A stretch of DNA of 64,000 nt from Galerina marginata (lineage: Eukaryota; Basidiomycota; Agaricomycetes; Agaricales; Galerinaceae), in NCBI GenBank assembly GCA_023014335.1, contig JAECYW010000009.1, forward strand, positions 2,294,001-2,358,000, written 5' to 3'. Below the pieces are notes generated by a model. That model had not been told where the DNA came from and searched no databases. It saw only the letters and a list, made by a program, of their open reading frames with translations. A program made the translations under genes and the position numbers. This document shows, piece by piece, positions 44,838-56,317 of this stretch. How positions within the stretch are numbered: position 1 is the first letter of the stretch; every line of letters begins with the position of its first letter.

Positions 44838-46974
44838 CTAGAACGGTAAAGAATTAGGATATCTTGCCCACCATTTATCAACCAGTTCTGCGTCGTGGTG
44901 CAAGAGAATCTGCATCCCAGGTTTTCCTGACCAAGGGATGTTCATGTTGATGGATGCAGGATAAAAGGCTGATAATTCATAATCAGCCCAATCAAAATCA
45001 ACAACCATCAAGGTGGGCTCTGGGCTGTCATCAACGTGTAGGAGGTCTTTCATTTTGATCATCACATTAACAGTGCGTAAATCACCATGTACCATGTTGT
45101 TCCTCTGCAATATGTCCAAGATGTCGTTGAGCTTACTTCTGATAGCACTGTGTAGCCGTTGAGCCTCCGAAATGCACCTGCATGCCAAGTTGTGGAGAGT
45201 TAGCCAACCCCCTTCTGACTTCGTGGGCTTCTTGAGATATTCTATGGCGTATGCAGTTCCTAATGGTGTGGTACACCAGCCCAGCAATTTCGGTGCATAA
45301 CCCAGGTCTGCAAGTTTAATATGGACATCACGGCCATAATGGTTGTTGATGGGACGTTTCACCAAAAGTGAACCCCCTCCAGTGCCCTCCAGAATGGCCT
45401 CAAAAATATTCGAACATTCATGGCGACAAAAGCTGAAGGGTCGAAGGTATGCAACATCAAATTCCTTGGTCTGTCGCTTAGGCAATTCAAACAAAAAATG
45501 TTTAAAAATGACGGGACATCTTGGCACGATCTTAAACTTTGACGCCATGAGGCTTTCGATCTTTGAGCGACTAAACAGACATCAATTGCAAGAAAACATA
45601 GAGAACCATATTACTCGCCCTTGAAGGTTTTTGATGGCCTGCTTTAATGCATACAAAGCCCGTCCAAGAGGCTCTGAAAGCAGCAGGTAAGAATCGCACA
45701 CGGCTTCGCACAGGGCTAAAGGCTCAATGATGGATGATTCCCCATCGTAAATTGCACCAAGAATTGCAATTTTCGGCCCTTGAGTGCTTTGAGAACACGA
45801 TTTTTAAGAGTTAGAAGTACGCACCAGTTACCGTAATAAGAAACATCGGGCAGCCTGGCAAGACAGGCTGGGGGAGTGATCTACGGAAGAGATCATACAT
45901 GCAGCTCAGCTGCATGTATGGATCTATACCAACAGGGGTTTCAGTGTCAATCCGGATAGCCAGATAATAGCTCATGTCGTCGTTGAAGATGACGTCGAAA
46001 TGGCCTTCCTCGTGGCCTTTTAGAATTGCTACATCTGTTCGCCACTGGAGCGGGAGGAAGCCGTCTAAGGCATACATGAAGGCTACCCTACGTTTATTTT
46101 TGTCAGTGGGTCGGAAGTCCCTGGGAATAAAGGCAGAGCGGCTAAGAGACCTAGGACGGGGGATAGATGCAGCGAAGTGGTTTTCAAAAAGGCTGCTGTA
46201 GCTAGTGATGGAATCATCCGAACCGTCGGGGTAGATTTCGCCCATCGTTTTAACTAATCTCAGAGCCACACCCCATGCATCGGCTTGATCCTTGTTTTTA
46301 TCCATTCCGGCAGGTGACACGGTGTCATTGATGACGGTGAACAGGCAGAAAGCGGGGTCAAGGGTCTGAATTGATGGCCCGCCGCGGCCATGGCCATTTG
46401 GTCTGAGGGAAATGCGAACGATCGACTTTTGGGGTAGGTCGCTGCAGGAGCAGATTGCGGGTTCCAGAATACTCTCGTCTTTAAATGGTGGATCTTGCCT
46501 TGGGTCGTCATCGACCGATTGAGGCGAGCCAGTTGCAGACGGAGAAAAACGAGAGATTGTGATCAACTTTCGGAGCGTTTCGAGTCTCGTCAAAAGAGCC
46601 GAGGTTTCAACGGACATTTCTGCCAAGAGTAGAGGATAATCGAAAGGAAGAGTAAGGCCTTCGTCCCATTTGGTGTCGAAAGGTAGGTCGTCCGTCTTGA
46701 GGTTTCTCAGTGTGGTAAGCAAATGTTCCATCGCAGCTGCTTGTCGCTCAACATCACCGCCTCGTTCTCGTAATGACGCCAGGGTGTCGGCGATATTCGA
46801 GGTGAGGAGGGCGTTCACGCAGCTACGGAATTCTCGAACAAGTTTTGGATCAACTGTTGACTCGGAGTCAAGCCGGTCTTGCCTTAACCTCTTGAAATTG
46901 AGATCAGGCTGTAAGTGCCCGGTGGGGGTGGAGGGTGCACGCTTCAGGTTTGGTGGGGAAGATTCGGTGTCCAT
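44838..46974 (-). CDS. Kinase-like orphan protein
   Basis: Three exons (46974-45825, 45778-45615, 45560-44838) join in frame to 678 residues. ATG 46974 (MDTESSPP) is the first in-frame ATG. The N-terminal 430 residues are not a domain I recognise; they include DPAFCLFTVINDT and GHFDVIFNDDMSYYLAIRID. The C-terminal third is protein kinase-like: SLLVKRP (candidate lysine about 505), NNMVHGDLRTVNVMI (catalytic-loop equivalent, HGD about 595) and VVDFDWADYE (DFD in place of DFG, about 624). HGDLR-x-x-N and DFDW are typical of the fungal kinase-like/phosphotransferase families found in mushrooms. Lysine, HGD aspartate, asparagine and DFD aspartate are all present, so it may be active; the substrate is unknown. 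No glycine loop is obvious. No membrane segment. Confidence 0.78.
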
Positions 46975-47982
46975 GTTTTTAGAGATACACGGTCTTGTGT
47001 AAAAACGTTCCGTGCATCGCGTTTTATGCAGCACTGTTTGGCTGACCCTGCTATATCCAAATATGGAAGGTTGTTGTTGTCTGATTCTGGTCTGCCACAC
47101 TTGCGCACAACTTTGATGCGATCCACACCGTTCTCGTCGTGTTGGTCGGGGCTATGTTTTAAAAGCCACACTTTAAACACCTGTGCATCCTATGATGAAA
47201 GCGGCTTGGAATCGTACAGTCTGCACGCAGACATCAAGATATCAGAGGTTGGCGTCGGTCGGGCGAGTTTCTTGTTGACTTCTCAGGCAGTGTATCCAAA
47301 TCGCATGCTGGAGATCATCGCGCTGCGCAGGGCCTTTTGGGGTCCTCGTTGTCAAGTTCAACGTCCACACACTGTCGGCACTGCTCAACTCGGAGGCAAT
47401 GGAAGCAGGTGCTTGTGCGGCGAACAATATGACAGCCTTGCAAGTGACATATCCTCGTTGTGAAGACGTTGAACTTGAAACCGGGAAGTGGATCTATTTA
47501 ACTTGCTTTTCTTTCTTTTCTTCAACAACTTCATAACAGGTACGGGTCCACAGCACCATTTCCTGCACACCTTCTGAGATGTCAGGCCGCGGCCGGGCTT
47601 TCTTTAGGTCCTAGGACTGCTTACTTAACGATCGTGGCAGAACCGAAGCCGCACTGACAGTCGGATCGGAGTGCTCATCGAGAATTTGGGGAACTTGGAA
47701 GTATCCGAGTATCACGAAATGAGCGTGCACGGTCTATTGAAGGGTTTGTCGTATAATTTTTGGTTTAGTGGTCGACACTGGAATGTTAAAAGACTTTACG
47801 CGATTGTATTCCAGCCAGTAATCAAGTCTAAGGAGTCAATTTATATGTGCAGGATGTACTCCAAGCGAGACTCCAAGTTATTAAATACAGAAGTAACATT
47901 TGCCTACAGTCGCGTTAGTTATTACATTTTGTTTTCGAAAATCATCTACATACTACCCAGGCACTGTCTTCGTCCATATGAA
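46975..47982. other. 1 kb intergenic region, nothing supported
   Basis: 5' flank of the kinase-like gene and 3' flank of the membrane-protein gene. Open frames of up to 180 codons overlap on both strands near 46,950-47,460 without recognisable content. Confidence 0.45.
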
Positions 47983-49251
47983 CTATTTGAATTCCCTCGC
48001 CGCGAGGTAACCAATACTCGCCTGGTCAATCATATCCTTTAGCAAACCTTTCTCGCTATCGTCCAAGCCATTCTTCTTCTCGGATTTTTCCTCCAAAATT
48101 TCCTTTGGATCTTCATTCTGCTGAATGCCCTCGACGATTGTCTGTTTGATTACCTTCCAAGCTTGTGTATTATTTGGAATCAACTCGTCCAAAAAGGCTC
48201 TGGGATCTCCGGGGTTCAGAAGGCATGTGGCGAAAACGACGACTGCCGTCCATTTTTGGAATTGTCGAGTCTTGATGGTGTGCTCCTTAAGCTTGAGGAC
48301 ACTGGAGAGGGTATTCGTCTGCAACACCTCTTTGTCAATTGAAGCCAGATACGCATTGAATAGCCAGGAAACTCCGAGGGAAGATAGGAACATGATTTGT
48401 CCAAAGAGTTGGCCTTGAGGGACAAGGAAGAGTTGGAGGAGGAACTGTGTCGTAAGCGCGACTGAGCTGTAACCTATGTCATGGTATTTTGATTCGCTCT
48501 TGTATTCCAGATAGTAGCTACCCCTTGTGATGCTGCTCACAAGTTTCTCGCTTCCTTTCACCAGGATGGTGTGCCCCTGCTGAAGGAAGAGTCCGTCTCC
48601 GGCAGGGGAGTACGGCGAAGAGTCTGGGTGACTGAGTTTAAGAACTCCCGATCCGATTACGAAGCAGGATATCCCGTTGCAGAATATGCCAAGCAAAATC
48701 ATCGCAAAGCAATACCAATCTCCAAAAACTGCACACATCACGGACGCTGCGACGCTGAAGGCGATAGGAATGATTGCAACGGGATCGAAGTTGGAAAAAT
48801 AAGCGACAGGGAGAGCGGGATAACCCTTGAATTTCTCGAAATCTCCCAGCTCGACGATTGTGACGAGCGACTGCGGTGGGCCTGTTATTTGTTTACTCGA
48901 GACATCCTTGCAATGGTTTGCGAATAGATATGCGAGATGGCCGGTTGCGGCTAGCCGGGTCCCAGACAGTGCCGCCACATATCGAGGGCCGACTTTCCCA
49001 TCCAATTCGAGCATCGTCGTAGGATCGACATTTACTCCAGGGAAGAGTCCATCCCAGACCCTTGATCTGGCGAGTACGCCGTATTTCTTCGCTACGAAGT
49101 AGCTTCCAGGCGAGTTGTACCAACCAAGCCATCGTCTCCCACGAACGAGATGGACGCTGGACATGGCTGCGAATGATTCTTCTCCGCCAAAAAAGCCCGC
49201 TATCCCGGACACGTCCAAGCTAAAGCTTGATCCTTCGAGAGGGATTTTCAT
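47983..49251 (-). CDS. Orphan membrane protein
   Basis: Single-exon, 422 residues, ATG 49251 to TGA. The N-terminal third is soluble-looking (LVRGRRWLGWYNSPGSYFVA, LELDGKVGPRYVAALSGTRL). Hydrophobic spans lie at about 176-215 (a hairpin of two, IIPIAFSVAASVMCAVFGDW then CFAMILLGIFCNGISCFVI) and 283-325 (TTQFLLQLFLV, IMFLSSLGVSWLFNAYLAS). A further moderately hydrophobic stretch is at about 356-365 (TAVVVFATCLL). A charged tail follows (DPKEILEEKSEKKNG). I recall similar unnamed proteins in other agaricomycetes but no assigned function. No transporter or enzyme motif is seen. The absence of introns contrasts with most genes in the window. Confidence 0.75.
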   Translation of the reverse strand: MKIPLEGSSFSLDVSGIAGFFGGEESFAAMSSVHLVRGRRWLGWYNSPGSYFVAKKYGVLARSRVWDGLFPGVNVDPTTMLELDGKVGPRYVAALSGTRLAATGHLAYLFANHCKDVSSKQITGPPQSLVTIVELGDFEKFKGYPALPVAYFSNFDPVAIIPIAFSVAASVMCAVFGDWYCFAMILLGIFCNGISCFVIGSGVLKLSHPDSSPYSPAGDGLFLQQGHTILVKGSEKLVSSITRGSYYLEYKSESKYHDIGYSSVALTTQFLLQLFLVPQGQLFGQIMFLSSLGVSWLFNAYLASIDKEVLQTNTLSSVLKLKEHTIKTRQFQKWTAVVVFATCLLNPGDPRAFLDELIPNNTQAWKVIKQTIVEGIQQNEDPKEILEEKSEKKNGLDDSEKGLLKDMIDQASIGYLAAREFK

Positions 49252-51290
49252 CGTCGGAAGGCTGAAAGATGTAAACCGCTAGAGTCGAACATTAACCAAC
49301 AAGAACTGGGAGAGGAGAAGAGTAGCACTTGCAAACTCCGAAGCCCTGTGGATGTAGTGTCGACCGTTGGCGGTAAGGCCTCGTGTCACTCGTTATGTCG
49401 TACTAGTACTGAAACGCGCTGGGTGAACTTTGATGGCTTTCAAAGTGCCAAGAATTGAACCCACCAAACTTGATTAGCACTGCTCTCCTCAACTCAGCTG
49501 TCGAGTAGAAGGGATGGAGCTGCAGGGAAGAAAGGCGAACCTTTATGTACTGCACAGGCGCTCGTTATATGGCCGTGACTTCCGCATTCCATTTCCCCGA
49601 CATGCAACAGGCAATAATTAACACACCCTGGGAACGGTTCTAAATTAAGGGAACCGTTATCAGACGGACGATTAGCCGGCGAGATATAATTGTAAGGTGG
49701 AGCCTCCCAACGAGGCTTTCAAGGCCCATAAGACCGGAAATGCGGCGAAAACGTCCCCAATGGAACACCTATTAAAAGCGCAGACATGAGAGGAGTTCCA
49801 GACACATCGATGAAGCCAACATGGTTAAAAGAGTGCTTACTGCGCAACATGAGGCCTTTGCGACCCATGGACACGTCATCAAAATTAGCGGCTTTCATGG
49901 CTTTCCAGCTCTCACCTATCTGATTCGTGACAGAGGTACTTGCCAGTAGAGTCAGACAAGGTAAAAGTTCAAGTGCCGAGGCGGGCGACTAAAATCCGCT
50001 AGGAAACAAAAAGCTAAAGGAAAAAGCTGGGAACTGTCCCGAATCAGTGTCTTCCGATTGTCGTTTTCCAGCGTGCCTTGTCGGAGGTCAGCTGTACTTC
50101 AGACCAGCGCTTAAGATGACCCATACGGCGCTTGTTCAGAACAGCCTTCACACCATTCAAAAGCAAATGTCAAACCCGGGGTTCTGGTATGATATGCACA
50201 TTCTCCTGAGAACATGTGAGTAAGAAGAACTCGTGGAAGAAGCATGTTCGAGGCATAAGCTCAGCGTGAGTCGACCTCCAGTTGGGGTGTACCCGGATGT
50301 TTGTCGGGGACCTTGACATGATAGTGGGTGACTTTCCGTAAGGTTTTTTAATCAAAAATGTAAAGGATTGTGATATTTCAAGGGTCTCCGCCGTTAAGCC
50401 GAGCTCGATTAGGAAGGTGATGCGACCTGAATATTCCTCTATCCCTAAGAATAAACCTAAATCTGTTAAGAGGGTCAACACCCTATGAACAGAATAATCC
50501 AGCGTCGAATAAACAGATTTCCCCACAACAACACCAAGCCACCTCCCTTTTTCGGCCATGGCTGATCATTGACACCGTTGTCGCCGTTGTCAAAGCGCGA
50601 TCAAATGCGCGCGGTCCCGGCACTTTCGCGAATTCAACCCCTTCATATGTAGATTGGTTATTATCTTCCAGTAGAATACAATCCTCACTTATTTATAATG
50701 CCTCGTAAGTCTCCACTCCCACTGTGGTCAACTGCAATGCCATACTAGTCATTATGTTCCGGGGTTACCGCCGCTGGAGGTAAGTACAGAGGGCAGAAAG
50801 CTTCAGATATTCTGGCTCTCTGCTGACCCTACCAGTTTTGGATGCCCAGGCATCAATCATACTCAAATTTTGTGCATCGGAATCCGTGGTGGCCATGAGC
50901 GGGATCGTAATAACCTGAATTCTCAGTAATTTAGTGAGCAGGCTTACGGAGGATTAAACCTATTAGATTATCTCATTATACTTTGGATTTCGACTCCCGA
51001 CGCACTTTGTGTCGGAATAATCTATCGAAAAAGCTTACGGAAAGTCACCCAGTGACGAGAACTTGAAGGGCCCGTTTCCTGCGCTTTGGATTTATCCCTT
51101 CTCGCAATTGACAAGCGTGGACTACTCGAGTAGTGGGTGATATCCTTAACGAAAAGCGAATCGACAGGAGGCAAAAGTGAATATAGATGGATCAGGAAAA
51201 GGAAGGCCATTGAACTTCGGGACATGACGTATCATGCCAGCATGAAAGGTCACATCGAGTGATAAATTCGTCGGGTATTTAAATATCCAA
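49252..51290. other. 2 kb region without a supported gene
   Basis: Contains a small perfect inverted repeat, aacggttc (49633-49640) and gaaccgtt (49651-49658), with a 10 bp loop. A 129-codon minus-strand frame (50559-50170) starts at an ATG in good context but has no recognised motif. A possible 43-codon three-exon reading from ATG 50698 is too weak to call. Confidence 0.45.
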
Positions 51291-51373
51291 GGCGCTATAG
51301 CCAAGTGGTCTACGGCGATAGATTAGAAATCTATTCCTCTTTGAGGGCGCAAGTTCGAATCTTGCTGGCGTCG
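51291..51373 (+). tRNA. tRNA-Ser(AGA)
   Basis: 83 nt. The acceptor arm ggcgcta pairs with tggcgtc (two G-U pairs), followed by a discriminator G. The D-arm includes agccaagtggt. The anticodon stem-loop gattagaaatc gives anticodon AGA in a tta-aga-a type loop. A long type II variable arm (ttcctctttgagggc) and a ggttcgaat-like T loop (aagttcgaatctt) follow. The variable arm plus AGA identify serine. No intron. A T5 terminator lies about 11 bp downstream. A near-identical gene is present in opposite orientation at 59190-59272. Confidence 0.93.
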
Positions 51374-52365
51374 CCAGAAAATATTTTTAATATTTTTTAT
51401 TCACGCCAAAATATGACGTTTTAAGTGGTTAAATTCTCGTCCCAACCGCTTTTCTCGCGCGCCAATCAAGAACGACCGGCCTGTCCAATGTTGTTTCATA
51501 GAAATGTGCCTAATAAAGTAGAGATAGAAGTCGAACGCATAGGGTCCCCGTACTCGAGTACGGCATCTAGCTAACTGAACAACGACAAACGGGGACAATA
51601 TATGTACGGACGCGCCCACGGACATGTTTTGCCAACAATTTAGGATGCTACAAGCAATCGAGTCGACGAAGATGGACAGGCAAAGGTGATTATGTCAACA
51701 AACTATGCGGTCCCGTGCCCCTCACTCTCGACGTACTCCCACTATCTCCACCATCATTATCACCTTGGTCCTGCGCCATCTCCATCGTCTAGGCCCTGCC
51801 AGTTGCATCCGCCGCCGCCTCCACCGCTGTGAAGCTTTCCTACGCCCTGGGACCACTACCCGACTCGGACGCGGTTGACGTCGTCGTGGCTGCCGCAGCC
51901 CATCCACCACCTCTACTGCCTTCTACTGCCGATGCAAATGACGCTCCCCTACCGTTATTGTCGTTTACACGGCCCCGCGACTCCTACGCGTTCACTGACG
52001 CAGCCCTGCCCCCATCGTCGTTGATGCGACACTCGAACGCGGTACCGCCTCCGCCTCGTGTGGCGATGCCAACTCAACGCCTTGACACTGGTAGCGTCGG
52101 TTAAATCGCTCTGTCCATGTTAATCACCGACAAGAAAGTGGATTTTTGCTGTAATTGCAGGTTCCCCAAATCAATACTTTCTAATCTAAACAACTCCGCT
52201 AAGCACAAGAAGAAAGAGGGAAAACGTTGTACTGTACTACGAAGGGTTAGAGTCACGGGCCCGATTGAAAATCAAAAGTAATGTCCCTTCCTTCATCGTC
52301 TCCTAAGAGTCTAAGACCCTCCTTCCTCACAATAAACAGCCAAGTACTTCTCGCTCTTTTCCATT
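51374..52365. other. 1 kb between tRNA-Ser and first HET gene
   Basis: The segment 51,720-52,100 is strikingly C-rich and runs open for about 90 codons on the + strand (51829-52104) as a proline/alanine-rich frame that starts with GTG, not ATG. An opposite-strand frame is rich in arginine. This looks like low-complexity or decayed coding DNA. I call no gene. Confidence 0.45.
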
Positions 52366-54495
52366 TCAACCCCTCACAATTTCCGTCTCAAATGAACCTG
52401 TCGCGGAGGCCGTCGTTTTCACCCTCACAGAATGATCCTCCGTCATAACATCCATATCCCAAGCCCATAACCTCTGAGCCCTAGTACCTGGCCCATCCAA
52501 ATAATATGACGCCCTGATCTCCTTCGCTGCTCCTTCATCGCTCTTGATATTCGGAATCACGTCCGACCAAGGCTTGTAATTATGTACGCCGAGCACTACT
52601 GCAACACGCGCATTTGTGGTCCTGTCACGAACGACCATAATACCTGAGATACCGCTGCCTCCGAGGGCTAGTGTGAGCGACTGGTCCTCCCGGCGCAGCC
52701 AGGAAATGGAGTCGAACGGGGTGAGTTCGACGGGCTCCCAAACCTCGTGATCGAAGACGACGTGAAATTGGTATGCTGCTTGAGGCATGACTATGTCGGG
52801 GTCACCAGCAGAAACGTTGGGTGGTGGCATACCGGTAATGGTAATGTCGACGACATATTGGTATTCGGAGCTCAGGGTAGCCTTGTGGGCCGCCACAAGG
52901 ACATATTTGTCTTTATAATGCGTGAGTTGTTTGCAAAGGCGGTCGCGGTTCTCCCAGAGCATCGCCCCACGAGACCCAAGGCCGACTTCGTAGTATGAAT
53001 TAGCGACTTTCTCAAGGTCTTCTAATGGCGGGATGTCGGTGACAATGTCGCACCAGACGTTATAATTATGCATTCCGAGCATGACGACAAACTGTTCGAA
53101 CTGACTGCCTCGGCTCTCAAAGAGAATGCCGCCAGAAGTGCCGCTACGGGGAAGCGCCAAAGATGTGCGGGTGGATGGACGGGGTGGTGACTGGCGAGGT
53201 CGCCAGTGGAAAAGACTGGACAACCATTTCATAAGACCAGGACTCTCTAGGCGCTGATGCAGAACATCCGGGGAATTTGTCGTTTGGCTCCACCTATCAT
53301 CATTGCCAGAGAACTGTGTCGCCGCAAAACCGTCGCGTTGAGAGTCGGGTAGTGTTCTGACAAGGATTTTATATTCGTGGCGTGGTCGCATCCACTCCGC
53401 TACATCGAAGCGGGATGGCACCGGTTCTTTGATGTACACCTGCTCTGGCTTGTAGCTTCCCAAATTTTCAACGCGGTCGGCGAATATCTCCGTGGTGCGC
53501 GTTCGTACATACTGTCCCCCTTCGTCTTTGTTCAAGTAGATGCCGTACATTATGGCGGGGTCGCTGGAACAATTTAGGAGAGCCTTGAATTGGGTTCCAC
53601 TGACCGCCTGTAGTGGAAGTTCGACCGAGAGTCCAACATTGGTGATGTTATAGGGTGACCGAATGGCTACCTTTCTATGCGTCAGCTGTGAAGATAGCGC
53701 AAAGTCCGCGGGGGATTTTGCAAGTAGTCCTGCTGCTCCAGCGCCACCCTGGTCTCCAACCCAGGCAAAGATGGTATGATCGTCCGACGTCGCAATAATC
53801 TCTCGCTGAAGCCTGGTGAATGCGTTCTCTCCCTCGCCATACAGAATGGGCATATTGATCCCAAACAACCCGAGCAGACAATATGCCATGTCCTCAACTC
53901 TAGTTGTCTCCCTATTCACTGCCCACGACATTCTCGCCGCGATGCTGATTTCGCCAGCGTGATTTGCCAACAACACGGGCTTGCTGATCTTCGTAACATC
54001 AGTGATTACCTTCCTCAGGCTGGACTTCGTTCCAATCTCCACCCAGTCTCTGTCGTAGAATACTACGGTCAGCGGCGCAATTAACTCCTGCAGTGTCCAC
54101 CCTCTCGTGAACCACCTGCATTTACGGAACTGGGAGTTGGTGTCGAATGCGTTTTCGTTGGCTGAGACGTCCGCCAGGTAGGCATAGCAGACCTCTGCTT
54201 CCCGGTACCATTTGAACATGGAATTGATGGCTTCGGAGAGCTCGCTGCTGCTGGTCTTATCGATGCAGCAGGTGTCGGCCCAGACGTACGAGAAGTCGTC
54301 GCGCAGGGCCTGCTCGCAGGTTTTCTTGATTTTTGTAAAGCCTGCCTTGCGTTCGATGCCCGGCTGCGTCGTAAGCGCTTTCATATCCCCTAAAGTGGCC
54401 TCTTCGTACCCCCAGGTATGGGACAAAATTGCATATGGCGGTACTTCGTCCCAGAAGTCTTCTACCGTGATAGTTCTCGTGTTGATGAGACGCAT
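52366..54495 (-). CDS. HET-domain protein (heterokaryon incompatibility type), copy 1
   Basis: Single exon, 709 residues, ATG 54495 (MRLINTRTI). The HET domain occupies about 1-140: YAILSHTWGYEEATL, SYVWADTCCIDKTSSSELSE, MFKWYREAEVCYAYL and CRWFTRGWTLQELIAP. Next is the conserved extension seen in HET-E/HET-D-like proteins (RVEDMAYCLLGLFGINMPIL and YGEGENAFTRLQREI, about 200-232), corresponding to the DUF8212-type region. There is no NACHT or WD40 part. Instead, residues about 453-553 and 615-708 are two copies of an unnamed module (core LGMHNYNVWCDI and LGVHNYKPWSDV). HET proteins trigger cell death or defence reactions on non-self recognition in ascomycetes; in basidiomycetes their role is unproven. 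A paralogue lies 4 kb away on the same strand. Confidence 0.92.
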   Translation of the reverse strand: MRLINTRTITVEDFWDEVPPYAILSHTWGYEEATLGDMKALTTQPGIERKAGFTKIKKTCEQALRDDFSYVWADTCCIDKTSSSELSEAINSMFKWYREAEVCYAYLADVSANENAFDTNSQFRKCRWFTRGWTLQELIAPLTVVFYDRDWVEIGTKSSLRKVITDVTKISKPVLLANHAGEISIAARMSWAVNRETTRVEDMAYCLLGLFGINMPILYGEGENAFTRLQREIIATSDDHTIFAWVGDQGGAGAAGLLAKSPADFALSSQLTHRKVAIRSPYNITNVGLSVELPLQAVSGTQFKALLNCSSDPAIMYGIYLNKDEGGQYVRTRTTEIFADRVENLGSYKPEQVYIKEPVPSRFDVAEWMRPRHEYKILVRTLPDSQRDGFAATQFSGNDDRWSQTTNSPDVLHQRLESPGLMKWLSSLFHWRPRQSPPRPSTRTSLALPRSGTSGGILFESRGSQFEQFVVMLGMHNYNVWCDIVTDIPPLEDLEKVANSYYEVGLGSRGAMLWENRDRLCKQLTHYKDKYVLVAAHKATLSSEYQYVVDITITGMPPPNVSAGDPDIVMPQAAYQFHVVFDHEVWEPVELTPFDSISWLRREDQSLTLALGGSGISGIMVVRDRTTNARVAVVLGVHNYKPWSDVIPNIKSDEGAAKEIRASYYLDGPGTRAQRLWAWDMDVMTEDHSVRVKTTASATGSFETEIVRG

Positions 54496-56317
54496 GACTA
54501 TGATTTTTGCGAGGATAGGAGGGATTGCTAGAACTGCTTTACGCTCATCCGAGTGGCTTTACTAGACACAAGAAGCGCATGCGTGCCGTTATGTTTCACA
54601 TTGCTTTACGAAGTTCCCATTCCATACAGAGGAAGCCAGCTATTGCACATTGAACCGAGATTGAAATCGAGATAGCTGGAGCCTGGTGTGAAATTGGCGC
54701 CATTTACGCAAGGCACGAGGCTTTAAGGTTTCATGTTTGTCTTGTCAATGTGCTATAGCCCGTGAAGAGGTGGGAGTCTTTCCATATCCAAAAAACCAGA
54801 TACGAGAAACCCGTTCAAAGGATTCTGGCTCAAGAAGACGAGGTCTGCAACCGCACTCCGAGACCAGTGAGAAAGCGTCCTGATTTATGGTAAGTAACAG
54901 TCTCCAAAGTTATGTCGCGCGATAATTCCGCTGAATAGAGGCCTGAGAGAATGACGGCGGGTAGATCCAGTCCCGTTGTATGGTAGAAAGTTCATGGACA
55001 ATTGTGATAAAGCTATTTTGCGAAACTTAAACACTCGTTATGCTTAGAGGGCCGTTTGCGTTACCATCCCATTTCGACCGATTGTTGACGCCTTGTCGGA
55101 CGTTACACAAGGACATTGGTCAAGGTCAAGACGTTCACGGCACTTAAATTAGGTTGAAGGAACATTTTGGCCGCCAAAGAACCACCTATCCATTTTTCCA
55201 CAAAAACTGGTAGATGTGAGCTTTCTTATACTTTACGAAATTCAAATGGTTCATTTCACAGATCCTGTTACACGTGGAAAGCGGTCTAATGGAACAAAAT
55301 GCGGTTTCGGTCTACAGTAAATCTGGATGACACAGCAATCCTCTCCAAATTGGGAAATTTTTATCCAAATCTGGAAGTTCTTTCGCCGCGGAGTTTTATT
55401 TCATAACCGACAAAAGAGGTTTTCGTAGTGGAGAAGATGATAAAACAGAACAAGTCGTTGACAACTGTCTTGAAGGCGATCTGGAAAAAAATGCGAATAC
55501 CTCATTCCCTGCCGTTCGGCCAATAGGTGATATCGATGGTCAGATTGAGTTTGATTGAAAGCTTGACAAGACGATGGCATCAATGCTTGCTGGGACCGTC
55601 CCGGGTTTTCAAAACAGCTAGAGGCCAGCAACTACATGAAGCATAAATCTCTCAGCCGGTGTCAGAGAAATAGTAATATCCTCATGGAGCTTCCAACTGT
55701 CAAGCCCAATCCACTGACTGCGACTTTTCACGGTGGGCGTGAGTTACCACCCTAATTGGAATCGGGAAAATCCTGTCGAAATCACACTGCTCGGCGATGT
55801 CGATATACTCTCTTGAGCCCCAGACTGTTTATGCGATGCCTTCTTGACTCCTGACTAGAGTATTTATTCCTGATTTTCAACAGCACTAATGTAGTGATTC
55901 CTTGACACAGACAGCCAGTTTAACCATACTAATTAAACATGTGGCGAGCACGATGGGGCCGTGAGGCAGCTCGTGGTCCCATATGCGCGGTTAACTGCTA
56001 GGCGCTGCATCTCAATCAGTACAGTACAGCAAATGCAACCTATCCGGATTGTTGATTGTTAGTGTTTGAAGATTCCCTCTCACTGTATCTGAGCATCATG
56101 ATCAGCATGAACAATAATTTGGGCAATGGTGGAGATTCTTTGTCTCGCTTATCTGGAAGGTCAAATAAAAGCCTCATCTTCAATTATGCTCCCCACCGAA
56201 TAGAATGAGTAGTGCAGGATCGGCGAATTTCTGCATGTGAACGGACGAGTTTTAAAATGCCTGCAGTACGACACAGTGGAGATAAACAGCCTTAGTGTAT
56301 CCTTGGTCCGTTTTCTA
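54496..56317. other. 1.8 kb spacer between the two HET genes
   Basis: No supported gene. The first 50 bp next to copy 1 resemble the equivalent 5' flank of copy 2, as expected of a tandem duplication. The rest is unique and AT-rich. Confidence 0.5.

Noticed and set aside
49633..49658. 8 bp inverted repeat aacggttc/gaaccgtt, considered as a terminator or operator
   Set aside because: Such short palindromes are common by chance in 64 kb and no gene is placed to use it.
50170..50559. 129-codon minus-strand open frame with ATG in good context
   Set aside because: Composition is not clearly protein-like, no motif or homologue recognised, and it lies in a long noncoding stretch.
50698..50940. Possible three-exon micro-gene from ATG 50698 giving about 43 residues
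   Set aside because: Depends on a 7 nt first exon; the peptide has no CaaX end, signal peptide or other hallmark (a mating-pheromone precursor was considered).
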